Shown: positions 12,701-25,176 of the stretch, piece by piece
Numbering within the stretch: position 1 is the first letter of the stretch
How the letters are laid out: each line of letters opens with the position of its first letter
DNA from: Myxocyprinus asiaticus
Lineage: Eukaryota > Chordata > Actinopteri > Cypriniformes > Catostomidae
Length of the DNA stretch: 64,000 nt
Assembly (NCBI RefSeq): GCF_019703515.2
Contig: NC_059346.1
Span: forward strand, 54,227,501-54,291,500
Direction of reading: 5' to 3'
Translations under genes and position numbers: made by a program
The notes under the pieces: generated by a model
Seen by the model: the letters and a program-made list of their open reading frames with translations, nothing else
What the model was told of the DNA's origin: nothing
Database searches by the model: none

Positions 12701-15700
12701 TGAAGTGTATAACATTAATTATCTCCTAACAAGGCCACATGTCAAGGTCTGGGTAGATTAGATGGTAAGCGAACAATCAGTTCTTGTCACAACACACAGT
12801 GCATCGCACCCTGCTGAGAATGGGGCTGCACAGCCGCAGGCCAGTCAGAGTGCCCATGATGACCCCTGTCCACTGTCGAAAGCACCTACAATGGGCACGC
12901 AAGCATTAGAACTGGACCTTGAAGCAGTGGAAAAGGTCACCTGGTCCGATGAGTCCCGTTTTCTTTTACATCACATGGACGGCCGTGTACGTGTGCACCA
13001 TTTACCTGGGGAAATGATGGCACCAGAATGCACTATGGAAAGATGACAAGCCGGAGGAGGGGGTGTGATGCTCTGGGCAATGTTCTGCTAGGAAACCCTG
13101 GGTCCGGCCATTCATTTGGACGTCAATTTGACACGTTCCACCTACCTAAACATCGTTGCAGACCAGGTACACCCCTTCATGGCAATGGTATTCTTTAATG
13201 TGCCATGCACACATTGTTCAGAAATGGTTTGAGGAACACGATGATCAGGGTGTTGCCCTGACCTCCAAATTCCCCAGATCTCAATCCGATTGAGCATTTG
13301 TGGGGTGTGCTGGACCAGCAAGTCCGATCCATGTCAGCTCCCTCTCGCAACTCTTAGGACTTGAAGGATCTGCTGCTAATGTCTTGGTGCCAGATACCAC
13401 AGGACACCTTCAGGGGTCTTGTAGAGTCCATTCCTCGGCGGGTTGGTGCTGTTTTGGTGGCACGCGGAGGACCAACAGCGTATTAGGCAGGTGGTCGTAA
13501 TGTTTTGGCTCATCGGTGTACATTTCCAGGAGGTACACACTCGACTCGACTGCACATACTTGAAAAGAAACTGATTGTGTAGAGCAGTGCACGCTTATTC
13601 ATTATGCGTGACACATGTCCCGGGTATAATAAAAACAGGAGTGGATTTATTGTACAGAGAATGGAGAATTCACCTGCAAGTGGTGAGCCAGGTGTGGGAG
13701 AGATACGGGCAAGCTGCCGTGTTCCTTTGCATTGGCCGAAAATGCTCGCTCACTGTCATATGAACCATTATCAAAAGCGAAACCGCACGAGAGAGACTCA
13801 GCATGTGCCCAATAGAAACTGAACGTTAGACAGTGAAAATAATCTTTTAAAGATTTTAAATTTCAGCAAATTAAACTTAAGCTTTCAATTTGTTTTATAT
13901 CTGTATGTGTAGTGTCTTATAATGCATTGCCAATGTGCATTTAAGATTGTCTTGCCAATAAAGCTTGATATAAATTGAATCTGCACATTTGATCCTATTA
14001 TTTAAAAAAATGTCCACTGGAAAACAGCAGAAGATTTTTCCCAACTTTTAATTACAGCATTTCCACTGATTTTATGGCATTTAAATATATACTTTTGTCA
14101 AATATTCATACCTGTAGAAATGTCTCTAATTGAATGAATATTTGAAATAATTCAAATTAATGATGACTAACGAATTTCTTGCAAGTTCTTTGAGACAAAG
14201 TATAAAATAAATATATTTATGATAATATTTGAATGTTTGTTTTATTGTACAATGTACCATTATTAAATGTGATTAATCACAGAAATCTGTGCGATTTAAT
14301 TAGTTTTTTTTTTTTTTTTAAAGTATTCGATTCACAGCCCTACTGTTTACATTTATATTTATGAATTTGGCAGACTTTTTTTCCAAAGCGACTTACAGTG
14401 CATTCAAGGTATACTTTTGATCAGTTTGTGTATTCTGGGAATCAAACCCATGATCTTGGCATGCTCTATCATTTGAACTACAGGAAAGTTACTAACTATA
14501 ACTTTTTTGAATTTATAAATAAATTAATAATACATTTTCTTTCTCTCTTAGAGGACATAAAAGAAGAAGCAAATCTCGATCCAGGTCGCCAAGGCGGCGA
14601 GCCAGGTCACCATCACCAAAAAGGTTCACTTATTGTGACTATGTTTGTGTCTTTGTCATGATTGCATTTACAGGCTTATTCGAATCTCTTAACTTTGTAT
14701 ATTTTACAGAGGGAAGAAGGAAAGAAAGAGGGATAAAGAGAGGAACAGTAGCAGGGAAAGGAGGGAGAGTCCAGCATCCAGGAGAAAAAGCAGGGATTCT
14801 GATCACAAAGCAAAACACTTTCAGGTAAATGCAACATCCAAAAACAAACCATTTACTTGCAAACATTGTCTTGGGGGTTCATTACCCAGCGCAAAGTAAA
14901 ATCCTAAAAAACTGATTCAAGATTGGATGAGAAAGCCAAAAATGAATAAATAAATACATTATCTCTATATTTTTCAGCCTTTTTAATTATATTCTGTATC
15001 TTTATTTATTTTTGCTGTGAAATGGTGTAAAAGAACAGTGATGTCAACCAAACGGCAATTGTTGCCAAGCACATAAAAAAATGTAAGAACTAAATCATTG
15101 TAAAAATAATGAAGGCATGTTTTCTACAATGTTTTTCACTAAATGAACAATAGGAAGAATGATATTTAATCGTTTTTATTTATACACACCAGTATAACAA
15201 TGCATAGTTATAAACAGCAATATTTGCCTACATATAAACCAATGAGCCAAAACATTATGACCACTAACAGGTGAAGTGAATAATGTTGATCATCTCCTAA
15301 CAAGGCCACAAGTCAAGGTTTGGGTAGATTAGATGGTTGGCGAACAATCAGTTCTTGTAGTCAACGTGTTGAATGCAGGAGAAATGGGCAGGAGTGAAGA
15401 CCTGAGCGACAGTGACAAGGACCAAATTGTAATGACCAGATGACTGGTTCAAGGCTTGTGGGTTGCTCCTGGTCAGCAGTGGTGAGTAACCACTGACAGT
15501 GGTCCGAGGAGGGACAAACCACAAACCAGCAACAGGGTCCAAACCGACAGAAGGTCTACTGTGGCACAAGTCACAGAAACTTTTAATGATGGTTACAGGA
15601 GGAATGTGTCACACACAACACACAGTGCATCGCACCCTGCTGCTTATAGGGCTGCGTACCCCTTATGACCCCTGTCCATCCTTGAAACCACCTACAAATG

Positions 15701-18700
15701 GCACACAAGCATCGGAACGGGACCTTGGAGCAGTGGAAGAAGTTCACCTGGTCTGATGAGTCCCATTTTCTTTAACATCATGTGGACGACCGTGTATGTG
15801 TGCCCCGTTTACTTGGGGAATTGAGGGCACCTGGATGCACTGTGGGAAGATGACAAGCCAGTGGAGGGAGTGTGATGCTCTGGGAAATGTTCTGCTAGGA
15901 AACCCTGGGTCCAGCCATTCATGTGGACGTCAATTTGACACGTGCCACCTACCTAAACATCGTTGCAGGCCAGGTACACCCCTTCTTAGCAATGGTATTC
16001 CCTGATGGCAGTGGCCTCTTTCAACAGGATAATGCGCAATGCCACACTGCACACATTGTTGGGGAATGGTTTGAGGAACATAATAAAGAGTTCAAAGTGT
16101 TGCCCTGACCTAAATTCCCCAGATCTCAATCCGATTGAGGATCTGTGGGATGTGCTGGACCAACAAGTATGATTCACAATGGCTCCACCACGTAACTTAC
16201 AGGAATTGAAGGATCTGCTGCTAATTTCTTAGTGCCAGATACCACAGGACACATTCAGGGGTCTTGTAGAGTCCATGCCTCGGCGGGTCGGCTCTGTTTT
16301 GGCGGCACGCGGACGACCAACAGCATATTATGCAGGTGGTCATAATGTTTTGGTTCATCAGTGTATTGTTACTAAAACATTTTAAGAAATGTAAAATGCC
16401 ACATAGGACATTTTTGAGTGATTTCAGCAATTCACTGAAATTGACAGTTTGAACTTAAGTTAATCGAACCTTCCAACTCTCATTTTTGTTTTTGCTACCA
16501 AATGTTTTGAAGTACTGAAGAAATCAGAGATGCTGTTGCAATATCTTTGTCTCAAAACACTCATACTCATGAGCTGTGTGACAAGGAATGATCACAAAAC
16601 TAGTCTGATAACTTTGGGAAACTTAATGACCAACTAAAAAGCACATTACACAATGTTTATAATGTCTCTTAAATTTTTATTGCTGAAAAATCATCGCAAA
16701 TATATTATGAATATTTACTATATTGCCTTGTTCTAGACTGACATTTGTCTTGAAAGCCAGGTAAAAGAGTTGCAGTAGTAAAGCTGATTTGAAGTGTCCC
16801 CAATACAAGTTTACTTGCGTTTATATAACACCAACTACAAGTGTATATGTTGCTTTCACTTTGAAATTGCAACGCATCAAAATTGTCAGGGTTACAAGAA
16901 ACAACCAAATGAAAGTCATTTTATTCATATTGTGGTTTTCATGAACCTACGCAATTACTTGGTACAGCTAATCTCTGGAGGCATAAAGCCTTGACGGTTA
17001 AAGCAGCAGATTGGTTAACAGATAGTTGTAGGTTTGTTTACGGGACAAACGTCAGCGTAAATAAGTCTTCTTCAAGCTACTAATGTTAATTCCTTATGGA
17101 TTCATGTTTGCATTGATGATTCTGTAGAGCATCAACAATTTTATTAAAATGGTATATGAAAATAAATGTTAAATGTTGTTTGAAGATCGTATTGTTCCCC
17201 ATGCACCTCAAAGAGCACACCATAAATGGTCAAATAAGTTGAAATAATTTGCACATGCACCTGAGTCATATATTTGTGCTGCTCTAGTTTTTCTAGATGA
17301 GAAACGGATGATAACAGCTGATCCTTGTAAAGATTGACATTTTACGATCTTGCTGATGTCTGATTTGATTACCGTCAACATATTTCAACCGTAAGGCTGA
17401 TGTATTTCCCCAAAATATGACATATTTTAAGCAAAGTGTGAAAACATTTTGCAGGGTTTTTCTAGGATGTTTTGTTCACCATCTTCAGTTAACACACTGC
17501 TGAGATGGTTACTAAGCAGGGATGTAAAAATGCATCGATAATTTCTTATCCAGTATACAGTTCTTGACATCTTGAATACTTCAAAAACTACCAAAACCAG
17601 ATCTCTAATCTGCTTCTGGTGTGGATGTGTTTGATGAAGCAGAGAGAGCAGATGCAAAAATTGCAAATTTAATCAACTTTACGGTTAAAATAATACAAGT
17701 TTTAACAGATGGAATAATGTAAATATAATATTTATAATATAATAAATATGAAGCTTATAATTAGAAGCTTTACCCCGTTCACTTCCATTGAACAGTGCAT
17801 CCGGAAAGTATTCACAGCGCTTCACTTTTTCCACATTTTGTTATGTTACAGCCTTATTCCAAAATGGATTAAATTAATTATTTTCCTCAAAATTCTACAA
17901 ACAATACCCCATAATGACAACGTGAAAGAAGTTTGTTTGAAATCTTTACAAATTTATTAAAAATAAAAAATGAAAAAAATCACATGTACATAAGTATTCA
18001 CAGCCTTAGCCATGACACTCAAAATTGAGCTCAGGTGCAACCTGTTTCCACTGATCAACCTTGAGCTGTTTCTACAACTTGATTGGAGTCCACCTGTGGT
18101 ACATTCAGTTGATTGGACATGATTAGGGAAGGCATACACCTGTCTATATAAGGTCCCACAGTTAACAGTGCATGTCAGAGCACAAACCAAGCCATAAAGT
18201 CCAAGGAATTGTCTGTAGACCTCCGAGACAGGATTGTATCGAGGCACAGATCTGGGGAAGGGTACAGAAAAATTTCTGCAGCACTGAAGGTCCCAATGAG
18301 CACAGTGGCCTCCATCATCCGTAAATGGAAGAAGTTTGGAACCACCATGACTCTTCCTAGAGCTGGCCGCCTGGCCAAACTGAGTGATCGGGGGAGAAGG
18401 GCCTTAGTCAGGGAGGTGACCAAGAACCCAATGGTCACTCTGACAGAGATCCAGCATTTCTCTGTGGAGAGAGGAGAACCTTCCAGAAGAACAACCATCT
18501 CTGCAGCACTCCACCAATCAGGCCTGTATGGTAGAGTGGCCAGACAGAAGCCACTCCTCAGTAAAAGGCACATGACAGCCCACCTGGAGTTTGCCAGAAG
18601 GCACCTGAAGGACTCTCAGACCATGAGAAACAAAGATTGAACTCTATGGCCTGAATGGCAAGTGTCATGTCTGGAGGAAACCAGGCACCGCTCATCACCT

Positions 18701-21430
18701 GGCCAATACCATCCCTACAGTGAAGCATGGTGGTGGCAGCATCATGCTGTGGGGATGTTTTTCAGCGGCAGGAACTGGAAGACTAGTCAGGATTGAGGGA
18801 AAGATGAATGCAGCAATATACAGAGACATCCTTGATGAAAACCTGCTCCAGAGCGCTCTGGACCTCAGACTGGGGTGAAGGTTCATCTTCCAACAGGACA
18901 ACGACCCTAAGCACACAGCCAAGATAACAAAGGAGTGGCTACGGGACAACTCTGTGAATGTCCTTGAGTGGCCCAGCCAGAGCCCAGACTTGAACCCGAT
19001 TGAACATCTCTGGAGAGATCTGAAAATGGCTGTGCACCGACGCTCCCCAACCAACCTGATGGAGCTTGAGAGGTCCTGCAAAGAAGAATGGGAGAAACTT
19101 CCCAAAAATAGGTGTGCCAAGCTTGTAGCATCATACTCAAAAAGACTTGAGGCTGTAATTGGTGCCAAAGGTGCTTCAACAAAGTATTGAGCAAAGGCTG
19201 TGAATACTTATGTACATGATTTTTTTTTTTTTTTTTCATTTTTTATTTTTAATAAATTTGCAAAGATTTCAAACAAACTTCTTTCACATTGTCATTATGG
19301 GGTATTGTTTGTAGAATTTTGAGGAAAATAATGAATTTAATCCATTTTGGAATAAGGCTGTAACATAACAAAATGTTGAAAAAGTGAAGTGCTGTGAATA
19401 CTTTCCGGATGCACTGTAAATGCCTCACTGTAACCTCGATTTTTGCTTTTTTTTTAAAGAAAAAGAGGGACAAGTCTAAATTATTTTTTTCTGGTAATCA
19501 GTATTATGCCACAAATGCTGTCGTTGAGCTTAACTTATAATGAACCCAGAATATTTATTGCGTTCAGTGTCGACAGACAGATTGCATGTCACTGGAATCT
19601 TATCACATGACATTTAGTCAGGACACTAGATACAATTTTGATAAAAGACACAGTAATTGAGGCAAAATCATGAGCTGCAAATTTGGACCTTTCTTTGCAA
19701 AGACAGACATTACGTACTTCATGTGAATGGTCCGGTCAGCTGCAAACAGGGAATTCATTCCATTCAGAAGGGATCGTCCCTGTGCCCTATTCTAGAGGTC
19801 TGCAACCCGACCCAGGCCCGACAGGACCCGAGAATCCATCGGGTTCGGTTTTTCAAGTAGGGGGTCGGGTTTGGGATTGTAATTAAGGAAAAAATAAACA
19901 GGCCTAGCGCTCTTCTGCACTCACTCATAGTCGCACAAACGGATGAGTTAAGTCATTGACTGTTGCATCGTGTCTCACTTTTTCGTCAGCGTTTCGTGCA
20001 GTACGGGCACATTTTTAGACACCGTGTCAAGTTAAAAAGAACTTCAAGTTTCAAAAACACATGTTGAGGGGGCCTGGGTAGCTCAGTGGTAAAAGACGCT
20101 GGCTACCACCCCTGTAGTTCGCTAGTTCGAATCCCAGGGCATGCTGAGTGACTCCAGCCAGGTCTCCTAAGCAGCCAAATTGGCCCGGTTGCTAGGGAGG
20201 GTAGAGTCACAAGGGGTAACCTCCTCATGGTCACCATAATGTGGTTCGTTCTCGGTGGGGCGCGTGGTGAGTTGAGCGCGGATGCCGCGGTGGATGGCGT
20301 GAAGCCTCCACATGCGCTATATCTCCGTGGCAACTCACTCAACAAGCCATGTGATAAGATGCGCGGGTTGATGGTCTCAGACACGGAGGCAACTGGGATT
20401 CATCCTCCGCCACCCGGATTGAGGCGAATCACTACGCCACCACGAGGACTTAAAAGCGCACTGGGAATTGGGCATTCCAAATTGGGGTGAAAAAGGGGGA
20501 AAAAATCCAAAAACAAACAAAAAAAACGCATGTTAAGACACCTGCATTGTTTCATTCTTTGCGCTGCTTCTAGATTGTTTTTAGAGCAGATGTCACAAAG
20601 ATTCAACGTTCTGAACAAGTTCAGGCTGCGAAGAGGTGACTGTTACACTGTTTAACATTATTCCAGATTGTTCTGCACCAAGCAAAGGTTTAGCGCTGAT
20701 AAACGGTAAGGCAATGTGTTTCAACACTGTTACGAATGTTGCCTACAATGCTTACATTAAATACAGCCTATTGCAACAGTACTTGCTAGGAGAAACAATT
20801 ATAAAGACAGTGTGCGATTTCGGGTTCGGGTTGGGTTGGGGCTTAAAATCTAAAGGTATTGTTCAGGCCGGGTAGGGTCAGGCCACATGGTCTCGGGCTG
20901 GGTCGGGTTCTGGTTTCATTTTAAGACCCTTGCAGACCTCTACCCTATTCTCTGTGAGAGCTTTGGAGGGCTGAAAGATGTGGGGCTCAAAAATATAATT
21001 TATTCAGAACTCACTTTTTCAGTCATTTTTATTGGAAATTCTGCTTGAAGCAATCTTACAGCATGGCTATCATGACTGTTCTCCCTTCTAAGTGCACTTC
21101 GGAGGCTGATTTATCCCGTTTGGAACATAGGGAGGGTCAACCTGAAATTGGTTTAACTTTGTACGCTGCATTACAACTTCTGGCCGGGGGGTAATGCTGT
21201 AATTGATGCTTCACTCTATTCAGTTCAGTGCATTGAGGAACGTTGATGTGGGTCATGTGAAAGGGCATTTACTTATTTGTGTTTTGAACTTGCAGGTGGA
21301 CTATGAGCATGACCGTTATTTGGAGGGGTCTGGTTCTGATGCTAGTGATGACAAATCTCCCCAAGTATATCACAACGGAAGTTACAGGAGTGCGTACGCT
21401 GAAGAGGATGAACTCTCGGCTGCTGAGTGA
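8980..21430 (+). CDS. srek1: SREK1, splicing regulatory glutamate/lysine-rich protein 1 (3' nine exons; 5' end outside window)
   Basis: Nuclear SR-related splicing regulator. Nine exons join in one frame with GT/AG borders: 8980-9144, 9297-9475, 9611-9741, 11364-11478, 11596-11706, 11792-11923, 14552-14623, 14710-14824 and 21296-21430 (TGA at 21428-21430). Together they give 384 codons plus stop. The order is a [11 protein letters not shown] linker, an RRM (RNP2 VYVGNL, RNP1 RFAFVEFA), an alanine-rich helix ([19 protein letters not shown]), then RS/RK/RE-rich segments and an acidic C-terminus. Linker, RRM and helix match vertebrate SREK1 as I know it almost residue for residue; the RS part is more diverged and shorter than in mammals. 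The N-terminal first RRM of the long isoform is not seen, so upstream exons must lie left of the window. The start of the first listed exon is the least certain border (an alternative AG sits near 8996). The introns are full of transposons, but no exon is broken. Confidence 0.93.
9929..10842 (-). mobile_element. PIF/Harbinger-like element carrying a Myb/SANT-like gene relic
   Basis: Ends TGACACTTTCCACTGCA and (inverted) TGGGGCTTTTCCACTGCA, flanked by TTA (9926-9928; 10843-10845), the PIF/Harbinger target size. It sits inside an older short repeat whose halves are about 9840-9925 and 10846-10975. Confidence 0.65.
10250..10564 (-). pseudogene. Myb/SANT-like DNA-binding protein relic
   Basis: The minus strand reads [16 protein letters not shown], then QTYQQCREK followed by stops. 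In another segment it reads [20 protein letters not shown]. This is the order of the Myb/SANT-like proteins common in fish and linked to PIF/Harbinger transposons: tryptophan helix, QQCREK, then MD(A/S)I(Y/L)G..PASNGRE. It is broken by stops and small shifts. Confidence 0.6.
11031..11343 (+). mobile_element. 5'-truncated L2-type LINE 3' end
   Basis: Contains CTGAGGAAGTTCAACC and ends in GTAAAGCTCATTCTGATTCTGA, the same 3' end as the longer LINE at 24160-25356. It lies directly before SREK1 exon 11364. Confidence 0.75.
11364..14824 (+). CDS. srek1: SREK1 exons encoding the RS/RK-rich domain
   Basis: Five exons (11364-11478, 11596-11706, 11792-11923, 14552-14623, 14710-14824). The translation is dense in Arg-Ser dipeptides ([31 protein letters not shown]), then charged [34 protein letters not shown] and a [17 protein letters not shown] stretch. 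Such low-complexity RS regions mediate SR-protein contacts and are phosphorylated. The correct frame of 11596-11706 is fixed by the phase-2 junctions on both sides; other frames there are longer but not coding. The acceptor at 11595 has a weak pyrimidine tract. Confidence 0.88.
12500..14342. mobile_element. hAT-like non-autonomous element interrupted by a Tc1
   Basis: Ends TAGGGCTAGGAG and TTCACAGCCCTA, with an internal GATTAAT-rich inverted repeat (about 12515-12545 and 14265-14300). The 8-bp flanks CTTATTAC / CTGTTTAC match at six positions. Tc1 relic 12667-13518 lies inside. Confidence 0.5.
12667..13518 (+). pseudogene. Tc1-like element D, relic with transposase fragments
   Basis: Inverted ends CTGATGAGCCAAAACATTA and its complement near 13500. 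Plus-strand fragments include [16 protein letters not shown] and a region encoding [15 protein letters not shown] text around 13270-13310. Many shifts and deletions. Confidence 0.8.
14341..14482. repeat. Dispersed teleost SINE-like repeat
   Basis: Contains GGCAGACTTTTTTCCAAAGC, GACTTACAGTGCATTCAAGG and GGGAATCAAACCCATGA, typical of an abundant fish repeat whose last part resembles an inverted tRNA B box. Confidence 0.6.
15236..16364 (+). pseudogene. Tc1-like element, second copy of family D
   Basis: Starts AATGAGCCAAAACATTATGA and ends in the complement at about 16364. Plus-strand fragments: [18 protein letters not shown] (second Asp) and a shifted [10 protein letters not shown] segment. Multiple frameshifts; in the SREK1 intron. 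Confidence 0.85.
17793..19416 (+). mobile_element. Tc1-like transposon E, internally deleted
   Basis: Long inverted repeats of roughly 215 bp starting CAGTGCATCCGGAAAGTATT; TA on the right at 19417-19418, AA on the left. A transposase pseudogene fills the centre. Confidence 0.92.
18191..19190 (+). pseudogene. Tc1 transposase pseudogene (start codon, first catalytic Asp and frame lost)
   Basis: The expected start is ATA in place of ATG before [17 protein letters not shown] region is good ([19 protein letters not shown]). A small deletion near 18637 removes the WSDE segment, so NK is followed out of frame by [13 protein letters not shown] at about 18877 precedes [15 protein letters not shown] and [15 protein letters not shown], which are intact. 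Confidence 0.9.
19793..20942. mobile_element. hAT-type non-autonomous element with perfect 8-bp target duplication
   Basis: Inverted ends TAGAGGTCTGCA / TGCAGACCTCTA flanked by CCCTATTC on both sides (19785-19792, 20943-20950). Subterminal GGGTCGGGTT repeats are present. A tRNA-derived SINE is nested at 20068-20520. Confidence 0.9.
20068..20520 (+). mobile_element. tRNA-derived SINE, full length
   Basis: Head GGGGCCTGGGTAGCTCAGTG (A box) and TAGTTCGAATCCCAGGG (B box), a unique body, then an A-rich tail. Imperfect target duplications (AAAAACACATGTTGAG / AAAAACGCATGTTAAG) bound it. A shorter copy is at 38664-38942. Confidence 0.88.
21296..21430 (+). CDS. srek1: SREK1 terminal coding exon
   Basis: A phase-0 exon of 45 codons after a clean TTGCAG acceptor, encoding an acidic tail ([19 protein letters not shown], ending DELSAAE) and TGA. 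It lies 6.5 kb from the previous exon because three transposons (15236-16364, 17793-19416, 19793-20942) fill the intron. The acidic C-terminus resembles the end of vertebrate SREK1 in character, not closely in sequence. Confidence 0.8.
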   Translation: MDYEHDRYLEGSGSDASDDKSPQVYHNGSYRSAYAEEDELSAAE

Positions 21431-23101
21431 TCAACATGCATATGCCAAGCCATGAAGAGTGATTTGTAACGGTTGTGTCTGGAGAGCACATCCTGTGTCA
21501 TACTGTAAAAGCTGACACTCCAAGAAGTGCTTTCGCTTGCGTCCATCGGTGTGTGATTATATGCTTCTGAGAACTTAGAAAACATTTTCTACCGCTGTGA
21601 ATATTCTGCCTGTCATATGATATTCATATGGATGAAAATGTAAAGTTTGGGATAGATTCTATATTGTGGTGAAAGCTGCGGTATATTGAATGGTTGAGAT
21701 TCTTGTATTGAGGCCGCTTTTTTTAATTGTTTTCTTTTGCATGTAACTGTGTTAACACGTGTGTGGAAAGATGTGCTATTTTTGTGTGCTCTGTCTTTTT
21801 TTTTTATTATTCATCTTACTTAAACAGCCATTATTACTTGGACAAATCTCTTGAAGAAATGTCTGGTTCATATTTTACCTTTGAAGTAAAAGAAAAAATA
21901 AGAAATTTTTTGCCTAAAGAAAATTAAGCCCATTTAAAATTAAGCCTCAGGAAAGAAAATTGTTATTGTTACATTATTTTTATGATAATTAAACATTTAT
22001 CCTCCAAATTCTCATTATTGAAATGTGAAAAAATCTCATTCTCATCACTATAATACAGTAATGAAAATCATCCTGTGCTGATTTTTTTAGCATTATAAAA
22101 ATCAGCAATTTCCGTATCAAAAATACTACTCTTTTTACTTTACAAATTTGCTTTACAATTTAAATATAACTATTTGTATTTATTTTATCTTTTATCATTA
22201 TTGGTCCAAAAAATGTTTTCATTTCTTAATGCAATTATTTTTTTATTTTTTTATTTTTTGTGACATATTTCTTGATAGTTTTTTTGAGATCCACCCGTTC
22301 TATCTGGTCAGGTAACTTCTCTGCAATTTCTGTTTACTAAAGAAAAAAAGGTGATTATTAGTAGGATGTGTGTAGAACACTCCTGGTGAGCTGAACTGTG
22401 CATGTTTAAAGTGCCTCGACATATTGTGTGGCAACTGAATATTTAAAAACAGTTTAAATCAAGTCAAAAAGGGATATTTATCTAGTGCATAATCTAAACA
22501 ACATTATAGCAAAGTTGTGTAAAATGCATTGTTTTATCTTTATTTTTTAAACAGTATTTTGCTAGAACCAGTGAAAACAGAGACCTGCAGTAAAATCTTC
22601 ATACAAGTATTGTTAGGTGGCATATATTCAAATGTGTTAATGGATTTTCTAAGAAGCCTTGGTGAGCACAGTAAAGTTATTAATGGTTACTGCTGTCCCA
22701 TTTACAATAATGACAATTAAAAGCTTTACGCTTCTGAATATTATTTATTTTTTATATCAAGTCCTTTTATGTTATTCTTTTGTGAGTGGGTTTATGTAAG
22801 TATATATACTTGTTAGTGGCAGGAACTAATATGAATAAGATGGAAGTAACTGTTGATTTGTAAGCATTGTGGTTGTGCATCTGTTTAGATAAATGTGTAT
22901 AAAACAGATTTTCCCTAACATAAATTTACATTAAAGAGGATATACTTCTGAATTTTTCAGTACTGTGGCATACGTTTTTTTCTAAATGTTAAAAAAATGT
23001 GCATCAACAAGACAGTGATTGTCCCTCTATTAAAAGGTCTCCTCAAGTCAATATTAGGGTGAATGATCTTTAACTAAACTAAAAATAAGATTCAATAAAT
23101 A
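21431..23101 (+). other. SREK1 3' UTR and downstream AT-rich DNA
   Basis: No coding exon or transposon is recognised. A canonical AATAAA is at 23094-23099, just before a short Tc1-like element; ATTAAA variants occur nearer the stop. The true cleavage site cannot be chosen from sequence alone. Confidence 0.35.
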
Positions 23102-23392
23102 CAGTGGCTCCAAAAAGTATTTAAACACCTTAGGCAAACTTAAATGTACTAAAATGATTGCATTACTGTAGATAAATCAAACCAAGTGGCTCCTGCAAAC
23201 AAATGATGCTTGGCGTTTTCACTTTTCATAGCTGTTTGTGCAATTACTTAACTAACTGGTACCAAGATAACTTGTGGTTTTATGCAGGTATCCTAACAGA
23301 GTAACCACAGGTGTAGTTCATTACATTAACTATTGACATGTTCCAATAACGTTTGACAACCAGAAAGTGTCCAAATACTTCAGTTTGAACAG
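23102..23392. mobile_element. Short Tc1-like MITE
   Basis: Imperfect inverted ends CAGTGGCTCCAAAAAGTATT and CTGTTCAAACTGAAGTATT (complement), flanked by TA at 23100-23101 and 23393-23394. No coding capacity. Confidence 0.5.
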
Positions 23393-23714
23393 TATATCTC
23401 TTGTTTAATCATTTATGACCTAAAAAAAAACCCAACAAAAAAAAAAAAAAACTTTTAAAACCTAACAAACTTTATTTATTTGTTTTTCTTTAAAAACATG
23501 TTTTATCTAATGCAATGACATTCATCAATTTTAAAAGTATTCGCACTCTTGGGGTTGACACAATGCAATTTTGCACATTGAAAATGTTATATTGTAAAAA
23601 TATATTTATTATAACACCTTACAGGACAAAAAAAAAATAGAAGTATAAAAATGTAGAATGGTTGAGGAACAGCAGGGTCTTTGTAATTAATGTTGGGGTT
23701 TGTGTCTGTCATGA

Positions 23715-23950
23715 GCATTAGTGGTTCAGTGTTAAAGTTCTCGACTGCCATGTGAGAAACCCAGGTCCTATTCTCAGCCAGTGTAAGTGGCTTGTTCCAT
23801 TGTTTATGGATGGTGTGGTGTAGTGGCTACAGCTCACGGCAAGTAAGCAGTTAAGCCATCAACACTGTGCCCTTGAGCAAGGAACCTATGGTAGCTCTAG
23901 TCCAGAAGGATTGTCCCTGTAATAGATGTTCTGTAACTACCTTTGAATAT
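23715..23950 (+). repeat. SINE-like fragment
   Basis: Contains GTGGTGTAGTGGCTAC and TGTGCCCTTGAGCAAGGAAC, phrases of common fish SINEs. Ends not defined. Confidence 0.35.
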
Positions 23951-23957
23951 TCTAGAT

Positions 23958-25131
23958 CAGGGGTCGGCAACCTTTTTGACATGGAGTGCCATTTTTTATT
24001 TTCCTGGTCAGTGGCTATTCAGCCCTTTTCAGTGAATCGCATCTGCAAAATCCTAAAACATTATTTCCAGGTTTAATTTATATTTTGAATCATTTATATT
24101 TTGCCATGTGTGTTTTTTGAATCCCACGATGTGGGTTTATGTTTTCTCTTTTAATCGTTTAATGTAGTTTTGAGAGTGACTGAGAGTGTACCTGTTACGC
24201 CAACTCTCTGTTCCCATGTCTATCTGTCAGTGGATCACCAGCTTTCTGACGGACAGGCAGCAGCTAGTGAGACAGGGGAAATTCACTTCCAGCACCTGTA
24301 CAATCAGCATTGGTGCCCCCCAGGGATGTGTGCTCTCCCCACTACTCTTCTCCCTGTATACAAATGACTGCACCGCCAAGGACCCTTCTTTCAAGCTCCT
24401 GAAGTTTGCAGATGACACCACTGTCATCGGCCTCATCCAAGATGCCGATGAGTCTGCATACAGAAGGGAGGTTAAACAGCTGGCTGTCTGGTGCAGTTAA
24501 AACAACTTCGAGCTGAACACGCTCAAAACAGTGGAGATGATTGTGGACTTTAGGAGGAACACCCTGACATTGACCCCCCTCACCATTCTAAACAGCACTG
24601 TGGCAGCAGTGGAGTCATTCAGGTTCCTGGGTACCAGCAGAGGTTGTACTTCCTTTGCCAGTTGAGGAAGTTTAACCTGCCACAAGTGCTGCTGATACAG
24701 TTCTACTCAGCAGTCATTGAGTCTGTCCTCTGCACTTCTATAACTGTCTGGTTTGGTGCAGCTACGAAATCGGATATCAGAAGACTACAAAGGACAGTTC
24801 AGAATGCTGAGAGGATTATTGGTTGCCCCCTGCCCCCCCCTTCAAGAACTGTACACTTCCAGAGTGAGGAAAAAGGCTGGAAAAATCACTCTGGACCCCA
24901 CTCACCCTGCCCATTACCTTTTTGAACTGTTGCCTTCTGGTCGGTGCTACAGAGCTCTGAGCACCAGAACAGTCAGGCAGAGGAACAGTTTTTTCCCTCA
25001 GGCTATCCATCTCATGAACAGTTAAAACTGCCCCATTGAGCAGTAATTATATTTATCCAACATACCACACCTATTCTGCCATTACATTCCCTTGCTTCTG
25101 TATATAACAGATTTGTATTTGTATATTGTAC

Positions 25132-25176
<45 letters not shown>

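Noticed and set aside
17748..17960. Small ORF repeated as the minus ORF 19249-19473
   Set aside because: Both are translations of the inverted terminal repeats of Tc1 element E.
20068..20140. A tRNA gene
   Set aside because: A and B boxes are present, but the sequence continues as a SINE body with A-rich tail and target duplications.
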